Source: Fidelibacterota bacterium
Lineage (GTDB): Bacteria; Fidelibacterota; UBA2242
DNA length: 5,289 nucleotides
Direction: 5' to 3'
Assembly (NCBI GenBank): GCA_016936335.1
Contig: JAFGXZ010000172.1
Location: 1 to 5,289 of the forward strand
The translations under genes were made by a program, and so were the position numbers. Positions within the stretch are counted from its first letter, which is position 1, and each line of letters starts with the position of its first letter. A model generated the notes under the pieces. The model had not been told where the DNA came from, did not search any database, and saw only the letters and a list, made by a program, of their open reading frames with translations. Positions 1 through 5,289 of the stretch are shown here, piece after piece.

Positions 1-1507
1 AATGACCTGAAAACGGACTACTTATTGCCAAATGCTGAACATTACTGCCACTCAAATTTGTAATAGTATTCGTCCATTCACCATTATTGGTCAGGTTGCC
101 ATCAATATTAAGTGTTAATAAGTAAAAGCTATTCGCATCCCGGATAACACCATTGTTAACCAGATTACCTTTAACATCCAGCAAAGCACCATCACTCCAG
201 GTGTTATTCAAAGTGTCGCCAACCGTAACAGTGCCCTTAAACTCACAGCCGTTAGCAACCTGAACAATTCCAGTCAGTGTTACATCATTGATCACAGAAT
301 TAACCAGTACCCCGTAACTATTTGCATAAATTTCACCATTACCGCCAATTAATTCCGCTTCGCTAAGATAACAGGTTTCACCGGAATATCCAGTACCGGT
401 TAATGATAATTTATATCCCTGCAGGCACAATATACTACTATCCAGTTCAACGAATGTTGTAAAAAAACTAATGTCTGAATCGGCAAAAATCGAGCTGGAT
501 GAGTCAGTATCATTCAAATAAGTACCGGAGAAAATGCTGGAAAACATAAGATGTTGATCATTTTTACCACTTAAATTCGTTGTATAATTCGTCCATTCAC
601 CATTATTGGTCAGATTGCCATCAATATTAAGCGTTAATAAGTAAAAGCTATTCGCATCCCGGATAACACCATTGTTAACCAGATTACCTTTGACATCCAG
701 CGTAGCACCATCACCCCAGGTGTTATTCAAAGTGTCGCCAACCGTAACAGTGCCCTTAAACTCACAGCCGTTAGCGACCTGAACAATTCCAGTCAGTGTT
801 ACATCATTGATCACAGAATTAGCCAGTACCCCGTAACTATTTGCATAAATTTCACCATTACCGCCAATTAATTCCGATTCGCTAAGATAACAGGTTCCGC
901 CCGAATATCCAGTGCCCGTCAGCGACAATTGGTTGCCCTGCAATTCCAACCGGTCATTATTCAGATCAATAGTAGTTGTGTAAAATAGTAAATCCGTATC
1001 GGCGACCAGGGTGTCGGCAGAATTTTCACTGACAAATTCATTGCCTGAAAATTCACCGGAACCAGATAAATGCTGAACCTCTGATCCATTCAATGTCGTC
1101 ACTGCATTTTTCCATACCCCGTTATTCGTAATATTACCGCTGACTTTTAAAAATAAGTGGTAAGTTCCGTCATAGGAATTCTCGACTGTACCGTTATTAA
1201 TCATATCGCCGTTTACGTGCAGCACACCAGCCCAGTAATCTCTAAGGATTCCCCCTGAATTGACCGTCAATTTGGCGCATGCAGTAAACGTTTCCGGTAC
1301 TGGTGTATACACAGTCACCAATCCGTTGATAATGACAGTATCAGCCGCACCGGGGACGACTTCGCCCACCCAAATATTCGCATTTTCCCAGCTGCGGTCG
1401 CCTGTTTCTCCGTTGACAGACTCGATAACCGAAGCACTTAAAATCACATTTGACAATAATAGACACGCAATAAAGAAGACATGTCGGAAAGCATTAAATC
1501 GTCTCAT
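1..1507 (-). CDS. Secreted Asn/Gly-rich repeat protein, probable beta-helix fold (5' part; C-terminus beyond left edge)
   Basis: I translated this strand by hand: ATG at 1507-1505, then 502 codons with no stop to base 1. Residues 1-25 look like a signal peptide: basic start (MRRFNAFRH), hydrophobic core (VFFIACLLL), probable cleavage after ILSA. Residues 40-85 carry a W-x5-W-x-G-x2-VPG-x2-D pattern followed by a VTV strand, like the module that often opens beta-helix surface proteins of FCB bacteria. From about residue 80 a unit of 173-174 residues repeats: units at about 80-253, 254-426 and 427 onward (cut). Each has paired G-[ND]-x2-NNG turns, at 100/124, 274/297 and 447/470. Short strands with Asn/Gly turns suggest a right-handed beta-helix or similar solenoid at the cell surface. 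An AAGGGG site 9 nt upstream supports the start. It lies downstream of the protease gene on the same strand, 350 bp away. Function unknown; adhesin or matrix protein are guesses. A T9SS tail may lie outside the window. The frame is certain; the fold is inferred. Confidence 0.88.
   Translation of the reverse strand, partial: MRRFNAFRHVFFIACLLLSNVILSASVIESVNGETGDRSWENANIWVGEVVPGAADTVIINGLVTVYTPVPETFTACAKLTVNSGGILRDYWAGVLHVNGDMINNGTVENSYDGTYHLFLKVSGNITNNGVWKNAVTTLNGSEVQHLSGSGEFSGNEFVSENSADTLVADTDLLFYTTTIDLNNDRLELQGNQLSLTGTGYSGGTCYLSESELIGGNGEIYANSYGVLANSVINDVTLTGIVQVANGCEFKGTVTVGDTLNNTWGDGATLDVKGNLVNNGVIRDANSFYLLTLNIDGNLTNNGEWTNYTTNLSGKNDQHLMFSSIFSGTYLNDTDSSSSIFADSDISFFTTFVELDSSILCLQGYKLSLTGTGYSGETCYLSEAELIGGNGEIYANSYGVLVNSVINDVTLTGIVQVANGCEFKGTVTVGDTLNNTWSDGALLDVKGNLVNNGVIRDANSFYLLTLNIDGNLTNNGEWTNTITNLSGSNVQHLAISSPFSGH
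71..377 (-). repeat. Direct repeat copy A (307 bp) inside the repeat-protein gene
   Basis: This block is about 97% identical to 590-896, with a constant offset of 519 bp (173 codons) and no indel. I count nine mismatches by eye. Four are silent and five change four residues. It encodes residues 377-479 of the repeat protein, including two G-N-L-x-NNG turns. Sequence beyond both edges is clearly more diverged. Confidence 0.9.
590..896 (-). repeat. Direct repeat copy B (307 bp) inside the repeat-protein gene
   Basis: Partner of the block at 71-377, in the same orientation and reading frame, encoding residues 204-306. The 212 bp between the two copies (378-589) encodes the less conserved half of the repeat unit. 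A third, diverged version of part of this block is recognisable only at protein level, around residues 80-133 (about nt 1109-1270). Confidence 0.9.
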
Positions 1508-1578
1508 AGTTGAGTTCCCCTTATTACCGAGAATGGTAAAAATATTAAAAACAGCCAAACATATAGACTTATGTTCAT
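1504..1578 (-). other. Possible 24-codon leader ORF, signal-peptide-like, overlapping the next start (ATGA)
   Basis: ATG at 1578-1576 opens a 24-residue frame (starts MNISLYVWLFLIF, ends SVIRGTQL). Its TGA stop overlaps the ATG of the repeat protein in the arrangement CTATGA. The peptide is almost entirely hydrophobic and looks like a signal-peptide core. Its last residues resemble the end of the signal peptide of the neighbouring protease (IRPGTAQL). I see no clear Shine-Dalgarno just upstream. It could be a translational-coupling leader, a relic of a shifted N-terminus, or chance in AT-rich DNA, where hydrophobic codons are common. Chance cannot be excluded. Confidence 0.2.
1517..1522 (-). 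promoter_or_regulatory. Ribosome binding site of the repeat protein
   Basis: AAGGGG on the minus strand lies 9 nt before the ATG at 1507. It is an imperfect Shine-Dalgarno match, but the spacing is right. It falls inside the possible 24-codon leader ORF, so translation of that ORF, if real, could affect access to this site. Confidence 0.5.
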
Positions 1579-1621
1579 GATGCGATATGATATTTTAAAA
1601 ACATCATCATTCTCTCGCTCA

Positions 1622-1649
1622 ATTTTAACGGTTTATTTTAATAAATCAA
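1622..1649 (-). promoter_or_regulatory. Candidate sigma70-type promoter for the repeat protein
   Basis: On the minus strand, TTGATT (1649-1644, 4/6 to the -35 consensus) is followed after 16 bp by TAAAAT (1627-1622, 5/6 to the -10 consensus). Transcription would begin near 1615, giving a leader of roughly 110 nt that contains the possible mini-ORF. The surrounding DNA is very AT-rich, where such matches arise easily, and promoter consensus differs in parts of the FCB group. Confidence 0.28.
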
Positions 1650-1703
1650 TAAATAAATTGTTGTTAGTCAGATCACAGAAATATTGACACCATACGGAAA
1701 ATC

Positions 1704-1790
1704 ATGCAAGAATACACTGCTATGACTCTCTATAATCATAGATTGCCATTGTTGATTATTATCATCCTCATTACCGGGTTATTTTTATAA
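1704..1790 (+). other. Possible 28-codon hydrophobic small ORF
   Basis: ATG at 1704 opens 28 codons ending in TAA at 1788-1790. The N-terminal half is polar (MQEYTAMTLYNH) and the C-terminal half is a run of Leu/Ile (LPLLIIIILITG) able to span a membrane. A GGA lies 5 nt before the ATG, which is weak. No promoter at proper spacing was found. Size and layout recall small membrane peptides, but an AT-rich gap readily produces such frames by chance, so it is listed only as a candidate. Confidence 0.12.
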
Positions 1791-1857
1791 AAGTATATCA
1801 AAAGAGTCCCTGCTCCACGACGGAAACTTTTTCCACTGAACCTTGTTTCAATGACTA

Positions 1858-4728
1858 CTACTTTATTACCATCATTTTCCGGGTCGTTGAGTAGTGCCTG
1901 CTTTCAAGTTTGTACAAAAATATACCGGAACAGATACCTGAGGTATTCCACTCGATGTCATATATACCGGGCGTTTTCATTTCACTAACCAGAGTTTTCA
2001 CTAGACGCCCGTTAATATCAAAGATATTTATTGTAACTAACTCGGTCATCGGAATTTCATACCGAATTTTTGTTGTCGGATTAAAGGGATTTGGATAATT
2101 TTGGTGCAGACAATAGTTCTTGGGAATCCTTATGGAATTAGGTTCCACCACTTCTTCGACAACATCCTTCCAACCAATTTCCAGCGCTTTTATTCTTGCA
2201 GCGCCGGCGCTATTTTGCAGCTCCGTTATGTTGTTTCCGGCGACAATGGCAAAGGTCACCCAACTGGTGTCATTGGGCGGAATATCTCCCAAATTACTGC
2301 CAACCCACATACGCAGGTCATCACGTTCCGTGATTTGTCCTTGATCGATAGTCGAAATCCATTCAAAGGATTTCTTGCGTATATTATCAGAATCACCAAT
2401 TTCACTACGCAGTTCAGTGATTTTCATTCCGGACAAGCCACTTAGTACGGCCACTCCAAAATAATAGTTCACATCACTACCGTATTCGTATACCAAATCA
2501 TCAACAATATTATAAGCACCTAAATTTGTGGAATAGGTGCCAATATCCCAATCAACAAAAAGACCTGCATAAAAATCCTGAATTATCACCGAACCCGGAT
2601 TGATAAATCCATACCTGAGAAACACATAATCATCATCATGGCTGGAATACGACATCTGAATCACGGTAACACCGTAGGGATTAATTGCACCCTGATCGTT
2701 GAATTTTGCCCTGCTGATCTGGTCAAAGTGTTCATCCGCGATAAATCCATCCGCGAAAGCGCTCTCAACATTGACAAAATCCTGGACCAGATTCAGATAG
2801 AGCGATGCAAAACTGCCTAACAGTCCGTTGATTCGACCCCGTCCGGAGGTCCCGAAAATTAATCCGCCGACATAAGCGCCGTTATAATTGTTCCAGAGAA
2901 TTCCCGGACCGCTCCGGGTCGCATTGTCGGCAGCAAGGGAACCTTCGTTATAGATCGCCAATTTCATCTTACCGGTATCGTGCATTAGATGCATTACCGA
3001 TTCGGATAAATCCCGGCGTACCGTTCCATTTTCATACTGAATACTTATTGACCTGTCCTGAGAATCCCGGATATCACATTCCGCAACCTGGAATTCCAAA
3101 TTGCCGACGCCATCGATATATGAAAAACTCAGTTCTGCCAGCTGGCCTGCACTGATATTCAGTGGATTGACTCCCGTAAGATCAAACCAATCCAATTCGA
3201 CCTTGCCCGGCTGGCTTGACTCGGTGAATACAATTCCGCAACCGGCATTTTCAACGCCTGTAAAGTGCATCACCGATTCATTGTACTGGATGGCAAGCCG
3301 GATCGATGAAACATCGAAAAAGTTCTCGACTCTCATCGGGATGCTTATCTTTAAATTGGTTAAACTGACAGTTTTGTCCATCAAAGATACACTGACGCTC
3401 GTATCGCAGGTCAATGCTTTGACACAGAAATTTGCCGTACCTGATCCCCAAGTCGGATCGTTATATTCAAATAAATCCAGCCAGACGCTATCACTCCGGT
3501 AATAACTCTGCCCCGGTTCGGAAAGAGATCTCACAACGCTGTTTTTCTCCGCTGATCCCAGCAAAACCGGCACCACCGAGCTACGATCATAAGCTTGTCC
3601 CCCGTGTGACAGATTGAGATAGACATAAAAATTCATATCCGGTAAAAGATGCACTATCGTATCCAGTTCCACTGTATGAAAGCCGGAAAAAGAGTAGCTG
3701 CCACTTTCAAACGCAAGCGGCTCAGACAGCGCCCCTCCCTCAAACCGACTGAATATTTTTACCTGAAAATTCACATCGCTGGAGGCTGTATAAAAACTCA
3801 CGGCTTTTAAATACTCGTCACGACTGGTTTGAAAAGCATTAAAAACTTCCTGGCATTCCGGCATGGTCGCCCGCCAGCCGTGATAGTCGTGATAATAGAC
3901 CTTATCGTATCTCATCGGTTCAACATTCTGAAAAGAAACAGCCCCCATCTCAGGATGTTTGCAGCAGTATTTATCATAATAGGAAATCCAGAAACAACCG
4001 TCGAATCCCCAACTGCTTCCCCAACTATTTTTACACAACCAGGCTCCGGGTTGTGAACTGACAGTTGCCTTATTATCGTCCCAGCCGATTATAGCAATGG
4101 AATGGTTTGGATCCAGATTGCTACCGGGTGGTTGATAATGAATATAATTCGAAATAAAATCGCCGTTGGAGCACATACATGTACCAATCGCCCCATTCGT
4201 CATAATGATATTTTTTACAATTTCAATGCCTTCCAAATCACTTCCGATCGTAAACCACTCAATATCCCTGACATAATAATAGTGATAATCGGGACGCTTG
4301 AAATCCGGTGTGTAATCATAAAATTGTCCATCTTTGTCGCGCACAGCACCATCCCCACGGGTCAAATAAGCCGCACTGACCCGATAATCACCGCCCTGGT
4401 GAATAGTCACACCGTCTCCGGTAATTGGATACGTATCGGCGTTGAAATAATTGTTGAACCCATTCCACCAGTCCAGGTGATATTCAGCAAGATTCGGTTC
4501 CCCAGCTTCTCCTGCTTCAAACCAGGTGTTTGTCATCAGAAGATTACTTTCAAGGGCAGCCATCGTACCATGTGTCCAGCAGGTTCCGCCAGTCTGATGT
4601 TTAATGGCAGTAATGTAATTTGCTCCTTCAAAATCGCGCAGATCGAACTTCGACGGCAATTGGGCGGTGCCTGGTCTTATCAGGAAAAAAAGTAACAGAA
4701 ATACCTGCGATTTGCGGCAATTTTTCAT
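1858..4728 (-). CDS. Secreted papain-family (C1A) cysteine protease with lectin-like, cohesin-like and T9SS sorting domains
   Basis: A 956-residue exported endopeptidase, complete. Residues 1-22 form a signal peptide cut after GTA; the mature chain starts QLPSKFDLRD, the usual C1A mature start, with no room for an inhibitory propeptide. Catalytic residues are visible: Gln45 (oxyanion), Cys50 in GGTCWTHG, His209 in NHSIAIIGWDD, Asn234 in CKNSWGSSWG. Residues about 270-437 match the lectin-like domain that follows bacterial C1 peptidases (EYLKAVSFYT). About 441-572 resembles a cohesin domain (PMRVENFFDVSSIRLAIQY). About 575-860 is a beta-rich region common in FCB secreted proteins (HDTG, GGLIFGTSG, GLFVDWDI at 722-729). 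Residues 871-956 are a type A T9SS sorting signal (YPNPFNPTT through GIFLYKL). The start at 4728 is preferred over the longer frame to 4857 because it gives a perfect signal peptide and has GAGGA 10 nt upstream. It probably acts at the cell surface or outside the cell. Protease, signal peptide and sorting tail are firm; the middle domains are assigned by resemblance. Confidence 0.95.
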   Translation of the reverse strand: MKNCRKSQVFLLLFFLIRPGTAQLPSKFDLRDFEGANYITAIKHQTGGTCWTHGTMAALESNLLMTNTWFEAGEAGEPNLAEYHLDWWNGFNNYFNADTYPITGDGVTIHQGGDYRVSAAYLTRGDGAVRDKDGQFYDYTPDFKRPDYHYYYVRDIEWFTIGSDLEGIEIVKNIIMTNGAIGTCMCSNGDFISNYIHYQPPGSNLDPNHSIAIIGWDDNKATVSSQPGAWLCKNSWGSSWGFDGCFWISYYDKYCCKHPEMGAVSFQNVEPMRYDKVYYHDYHGWRATMPECQEVFNAFQTSRDEYLKAVSFYTASSDVNFQVKIFSRFEGGALSEPLAFESGSYSFSGFHTVELDTIVHLLPDMNFYVYLNLSHGGQAYDRSSVVPVLLGSAEKNSVVRSLSEPGQSYYRSDSVWLDLFEYNDPTWGSGTANFCVKALTCDTSVSVSLMDKTVSLTNLKISIPMRVENFFDVSSIRLAIQYNESVMHFTGVENAGCGIVFTESSQPGKVELDWFDLTGVNPLNISAGQLAELSFSYIDGVGNLEFQVAECDIRDSQDRSISIQYENGTVRRDLSESVMHLMHDTGKMKLAIYNEGSLAADNATRSGPGILWNNYNGAYVGGLIFGTSGRGRINGLLGSFASLYLNLVQDFVNVESAFADGFIADEHFDQISRAKFNDQGAINPYGVTVIQMSYSSHDDDYVFLRYGFINPGSVIIQDFYAGLFVDWDIGTYSTNLGAYNIVDDLVYEYGSDVNYYFGVAVLSGLSGMKITELRSEIGDSDNIRKKSFEWISTIDQGQITERDDLRMWVGSNLGDIPPNDTSWVTFAIVAGNNITELQNSAGAARIKALEIGWKDVVEEVVEPNSIRIPKNYCLHQNYPNPFNPTTKIRYEIPMTELVTINIFDINGRLVKTLVSEMKTPGIYDIEWNTSGICSGIFLYKLESRHYSTTRKMMVIK

Positions 4729-4738
4729 CGTTTGTATA

Positions 4739-4743
4739 TCCTC
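4739..4743 (-). promoter_or_regulatory. Ribosome binding site that fixes the protease start
   Basis: GAGGA on the minus strand lies 10 nt before the ATG at 4728. Together with the signal peptide that follows, it decides against the upstream in-frame ATG at 4857, which would add 43 residues ahead of the signal sequence. Confidence 0.65.
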
Positions 4744-4783
4744 GCTGTTAAAATTGATCTTGGTAGATTTCAGCCACATCACT

Positions 4784-4812
4784 AAAATATAATAAAACAC
4801 ACGTTTTGTGAA
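4784..4812 (-). promoter_or_regulatory. Candidate promoter of the protease gene
   Basis: TTCACA (4812-4807, 5/6 to the -35 consensus) is followed by TATATT after 15 bp (4791-4786, 5/6) or TATTTT after 17 bp (4789-4784, 4/6). Transcription would start near 4777 and leave a leader of about 50 nt before the ATG at 4728. If real, it places the upstream ATG (4857) outside the transcript. The assignment rests on consensus matching in AT-rich DNA only. Confidence 0.3.
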
Positions 4813-4897
4813 ATAGAAATAAATAGCCGAATGACTTATTGATGATCTTCTTGTCACTCAGACAACCAATTCTCTTTATTATGATTCCTTATTTCAC

Positions 4898-4926
4898 TTG
4901 CGCTAATTAATTCAAAAGAGTATTAT
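4898..4926 (+). promoter_or_regulatory. Candidate promoter of the rightward exported-protein gene
   Basis: TTGCGC (4898-4903, 3/6) and TATTAT (4921-4926, 5/6) are separated by exactly 17 bp. The start point would be near 4933, about 33 nt before the ATG at 4966. This region would therefore hold back-to-back promoters, with the protease promoter about 85 bp to the left on the other strand. The -35 element is weak. Confidence 0.3.
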
Positions 4927-4965
4927 TGAACAACGACTGGATTTATTATCAACCGGAACATTCAA

Positions 4966-5289
4966 ATGAAGCTAATACACATTTTTTTTGCATTCACGAT
5001 CTACTGGGGAGTCACAGTTTCCCAGACACTAGTTTTTGAGGGCGGATTCGGTGAAAAACAGTATGATATCAATAAGATTCAGAATATACAGTTCAGGATC
5101 GATGATTCTCTATCCAATCAATCCCTCAGCCTGCATACGGTAAATGGCATCCGGCAGTTTGGGCTGTCATCAATTGACAGTCTTTATTTTAATAGTAGTG
5201 ACAGTCTGCGCATCATTCAAAAAAACGCGTATGTCGAATTCCGATCCGCTGACATCGATTACTTCAGTTTCTGTCCGATTATCATTCCC
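4966..5289 (+). CDS. Exported protein of unknown function, N-terminal 108 codons (continues past right edge)
   Basis: ATG at 4966 opens a frame that stays open to the last base of the window. An in-frame TGA at 4927-4929 limits the start to this ATG; only a weak GGA lies upstream (8 nt spacing). Residues 1-20 are a signal peptide (MKLIHIFFAF, cleavage probably after VSQ). The mature part shows three related 12-residue segments at 32-43 (QYDINKIQNIQF), 64-75 (QFGLSSIDSLYF) and 91-102 (EFRSADIDYFSF). They fit [QE]-[YF]-x4-I-[QD]-x-[ILF]-x-F and are spaced 32 and 27 residues apart, suggesting repeated beta-hairpins. I do not recognise a named family. Similar I-D-S-[IL]-x-F strings occur in exported proteins of Bacteroidetes-like bacteria, some with a T9SS tail, but the C-terminus is not visible here. 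It is transcribed away from the protease gene and may share regulation through the 237-bp intergenic region. Confidence 0.8.
   Translation, partial: MKLIHIFFAFTIYWGVTVSQTLVFEGGFGEKQYDINKIQNIQFRIDDSLSNQSLSLHTVNGIRQFGLSSIDSLYFNSSDSLRIIQKNAYVEFRSADIDYFSFCPIIIP

Larger units (their letters stand above)
1508..1857. other. 350-bp AT-rich intergenic region between two same-strand genes
   Basis: This separates the stop of the protease gene (TAG at 1858-1860, minus) from the start of the repeat protein. It holds a Shine-Dalgarno-like site, a candidate promoter near 1622-1649, and two tiny hydrophobic ORFs, all described separately. The only stem found just after the protease stop is a 5-bp GGAAA/TTTCC hairpin (1822-1834) without a T-run, so no terminator is called. 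No RNA gene or larger repeat was recognised. The length of the gap suggests that the repeat protein has its own promoter rather than sharing a tight operon with the protease. Confidence 0.7.

Noticed and set aside
71..896. Repeat blocks as CRISPR or mobile-element repeats
   Set aside because: The repeats are long, in frame and inside a coding sequence, with a period of exactly 173 codons. No transposase or short regular repeat-spacer pattern is present.
1457..1507. Lipoprotein signal in the repeat protein (Cys15)
   Set aside because: The residues before Cys15 (FIA) do not make a good lipobox, and the cysteine sits in the middle of the hydrophobic core. A standard cleavage after ILSA fits better.
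1260..1580. A 106-codon plus-strand open frame across the repeat-protein start
   Set aside because: It is the antisense shadow of the signal peptide and first module of the repeat protein, which has a continuous 502-codon frame with a signal peptide and internal repeats.
1684..1689. Perfect TTGACA on the plus strand as a -35 element
   Set aside because: Positions 17-18 bp downstream have no acceptable -10 box, and no convincing plus-strand gene follows.
1822..1834. GGAAA/TTTCC hairpin after the protease stop as an intrinsic terminator
   Set aside because: The stem is only 5 bp and mostly A-T pairs, with no following T-run on the minus strand.
1910..3617. Several plus-strand frames of 60-133 codons opposite the protease C-terminal domains
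   Set aside because: They overlap each other and lie opposite recognisable lectin-like, cohesin-like and T9SS domains. None has domain-like content.
4102..4695. A 197-codon plus-strand open frame opposite the protease domain
   Set aside because: It lies wholly antisense to the catalytic domain, whose active-site motifs are intact. The translation shows no domain, signal or repeat and has no ribosome site worth noting.
4729..4857. N-terminal extension of the protease by 43 residues from ATG 4857
   Set aside because: It would bury the signal peptide inside the chain. The internal ATG at 4728 has a GAGGA site at good spacing, and the extension contains the candidate promoter.

Overview
The window looks like chromosomal DNA of a Gram-negative bacterium of the FCB superphylum that uses type IX secretion. 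The main evidence is the C-terminal tail of the central gene, a textbook type A type-IX sorting domain (YPNPFNPTT, then a FlgD/Ig-like strand pattern and a GIFLYKL ending). Its wording is closer to Ignavibacteria, Calditrichaeota, Marinimicrobia, KSB1 and Cloacimonetes proteins than to typical Bacteroidetes ones. Base composition looks moderate to AT-rich by eye (not computed). Both minus-strand genes have purine-rich Shine-Dalgarno-like sites. The phylum is an inference; no rRNA or housekeeping marker is present.

Layout, left to right. (1) 1-1507, minus: the N-terminal 502 codons of a secreted, asparagine/glycine-rich repeat protein of probable beta-helix type. The frame is open across the left edge, so the C-terminus is missing. 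It has a ~173-residue tandem unit, and part of the unit exists as two ~97% identical 307-bp DNA copies 519 bp apart. (2) 1508-1857: a 350-bp AT-rich gap with a candidate promoter, a ribosome binding site, and two very short hydrophobic reading frames of doubtful status. One of these resembles a signal peptide and ends in an ATGA overlap with the repeat-protein start. (3) 1858-4728, minus: a complete 956-residue secreted papain-family (C1A) cysteine protease with lectin-like, cohesin-like and FCB-type beta domains and a T9SS tail. (4) 4729-4965: a 237-bp divergent intergenic region with candidate promoters on both strands. (5) 4966-5289, plus: the first 108 codons of an unrecognised exported protein carrying a spaced I-D-x-[ILF]-x-F type repeat. 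It runs off the right edge.

All three main genes encode exported proteins, so the window is best read as part of a surface or secretome locus: a cell-surface or released protease that could degrade protein, next to a large repetitive surface protein and a divergently transcribed exported protein. A functional link between them is inferred only from adjacency. No tRNA, rRNA, CRISPR array, insertion sequence or convincing intrinsic terminator was seen. I found no complete new system; the points most worth a second look are the patchy near-identity in the repeat gene, the multidomain propeptide-less protease, and the out-of-frame signal-peptide-like mini-ORF.
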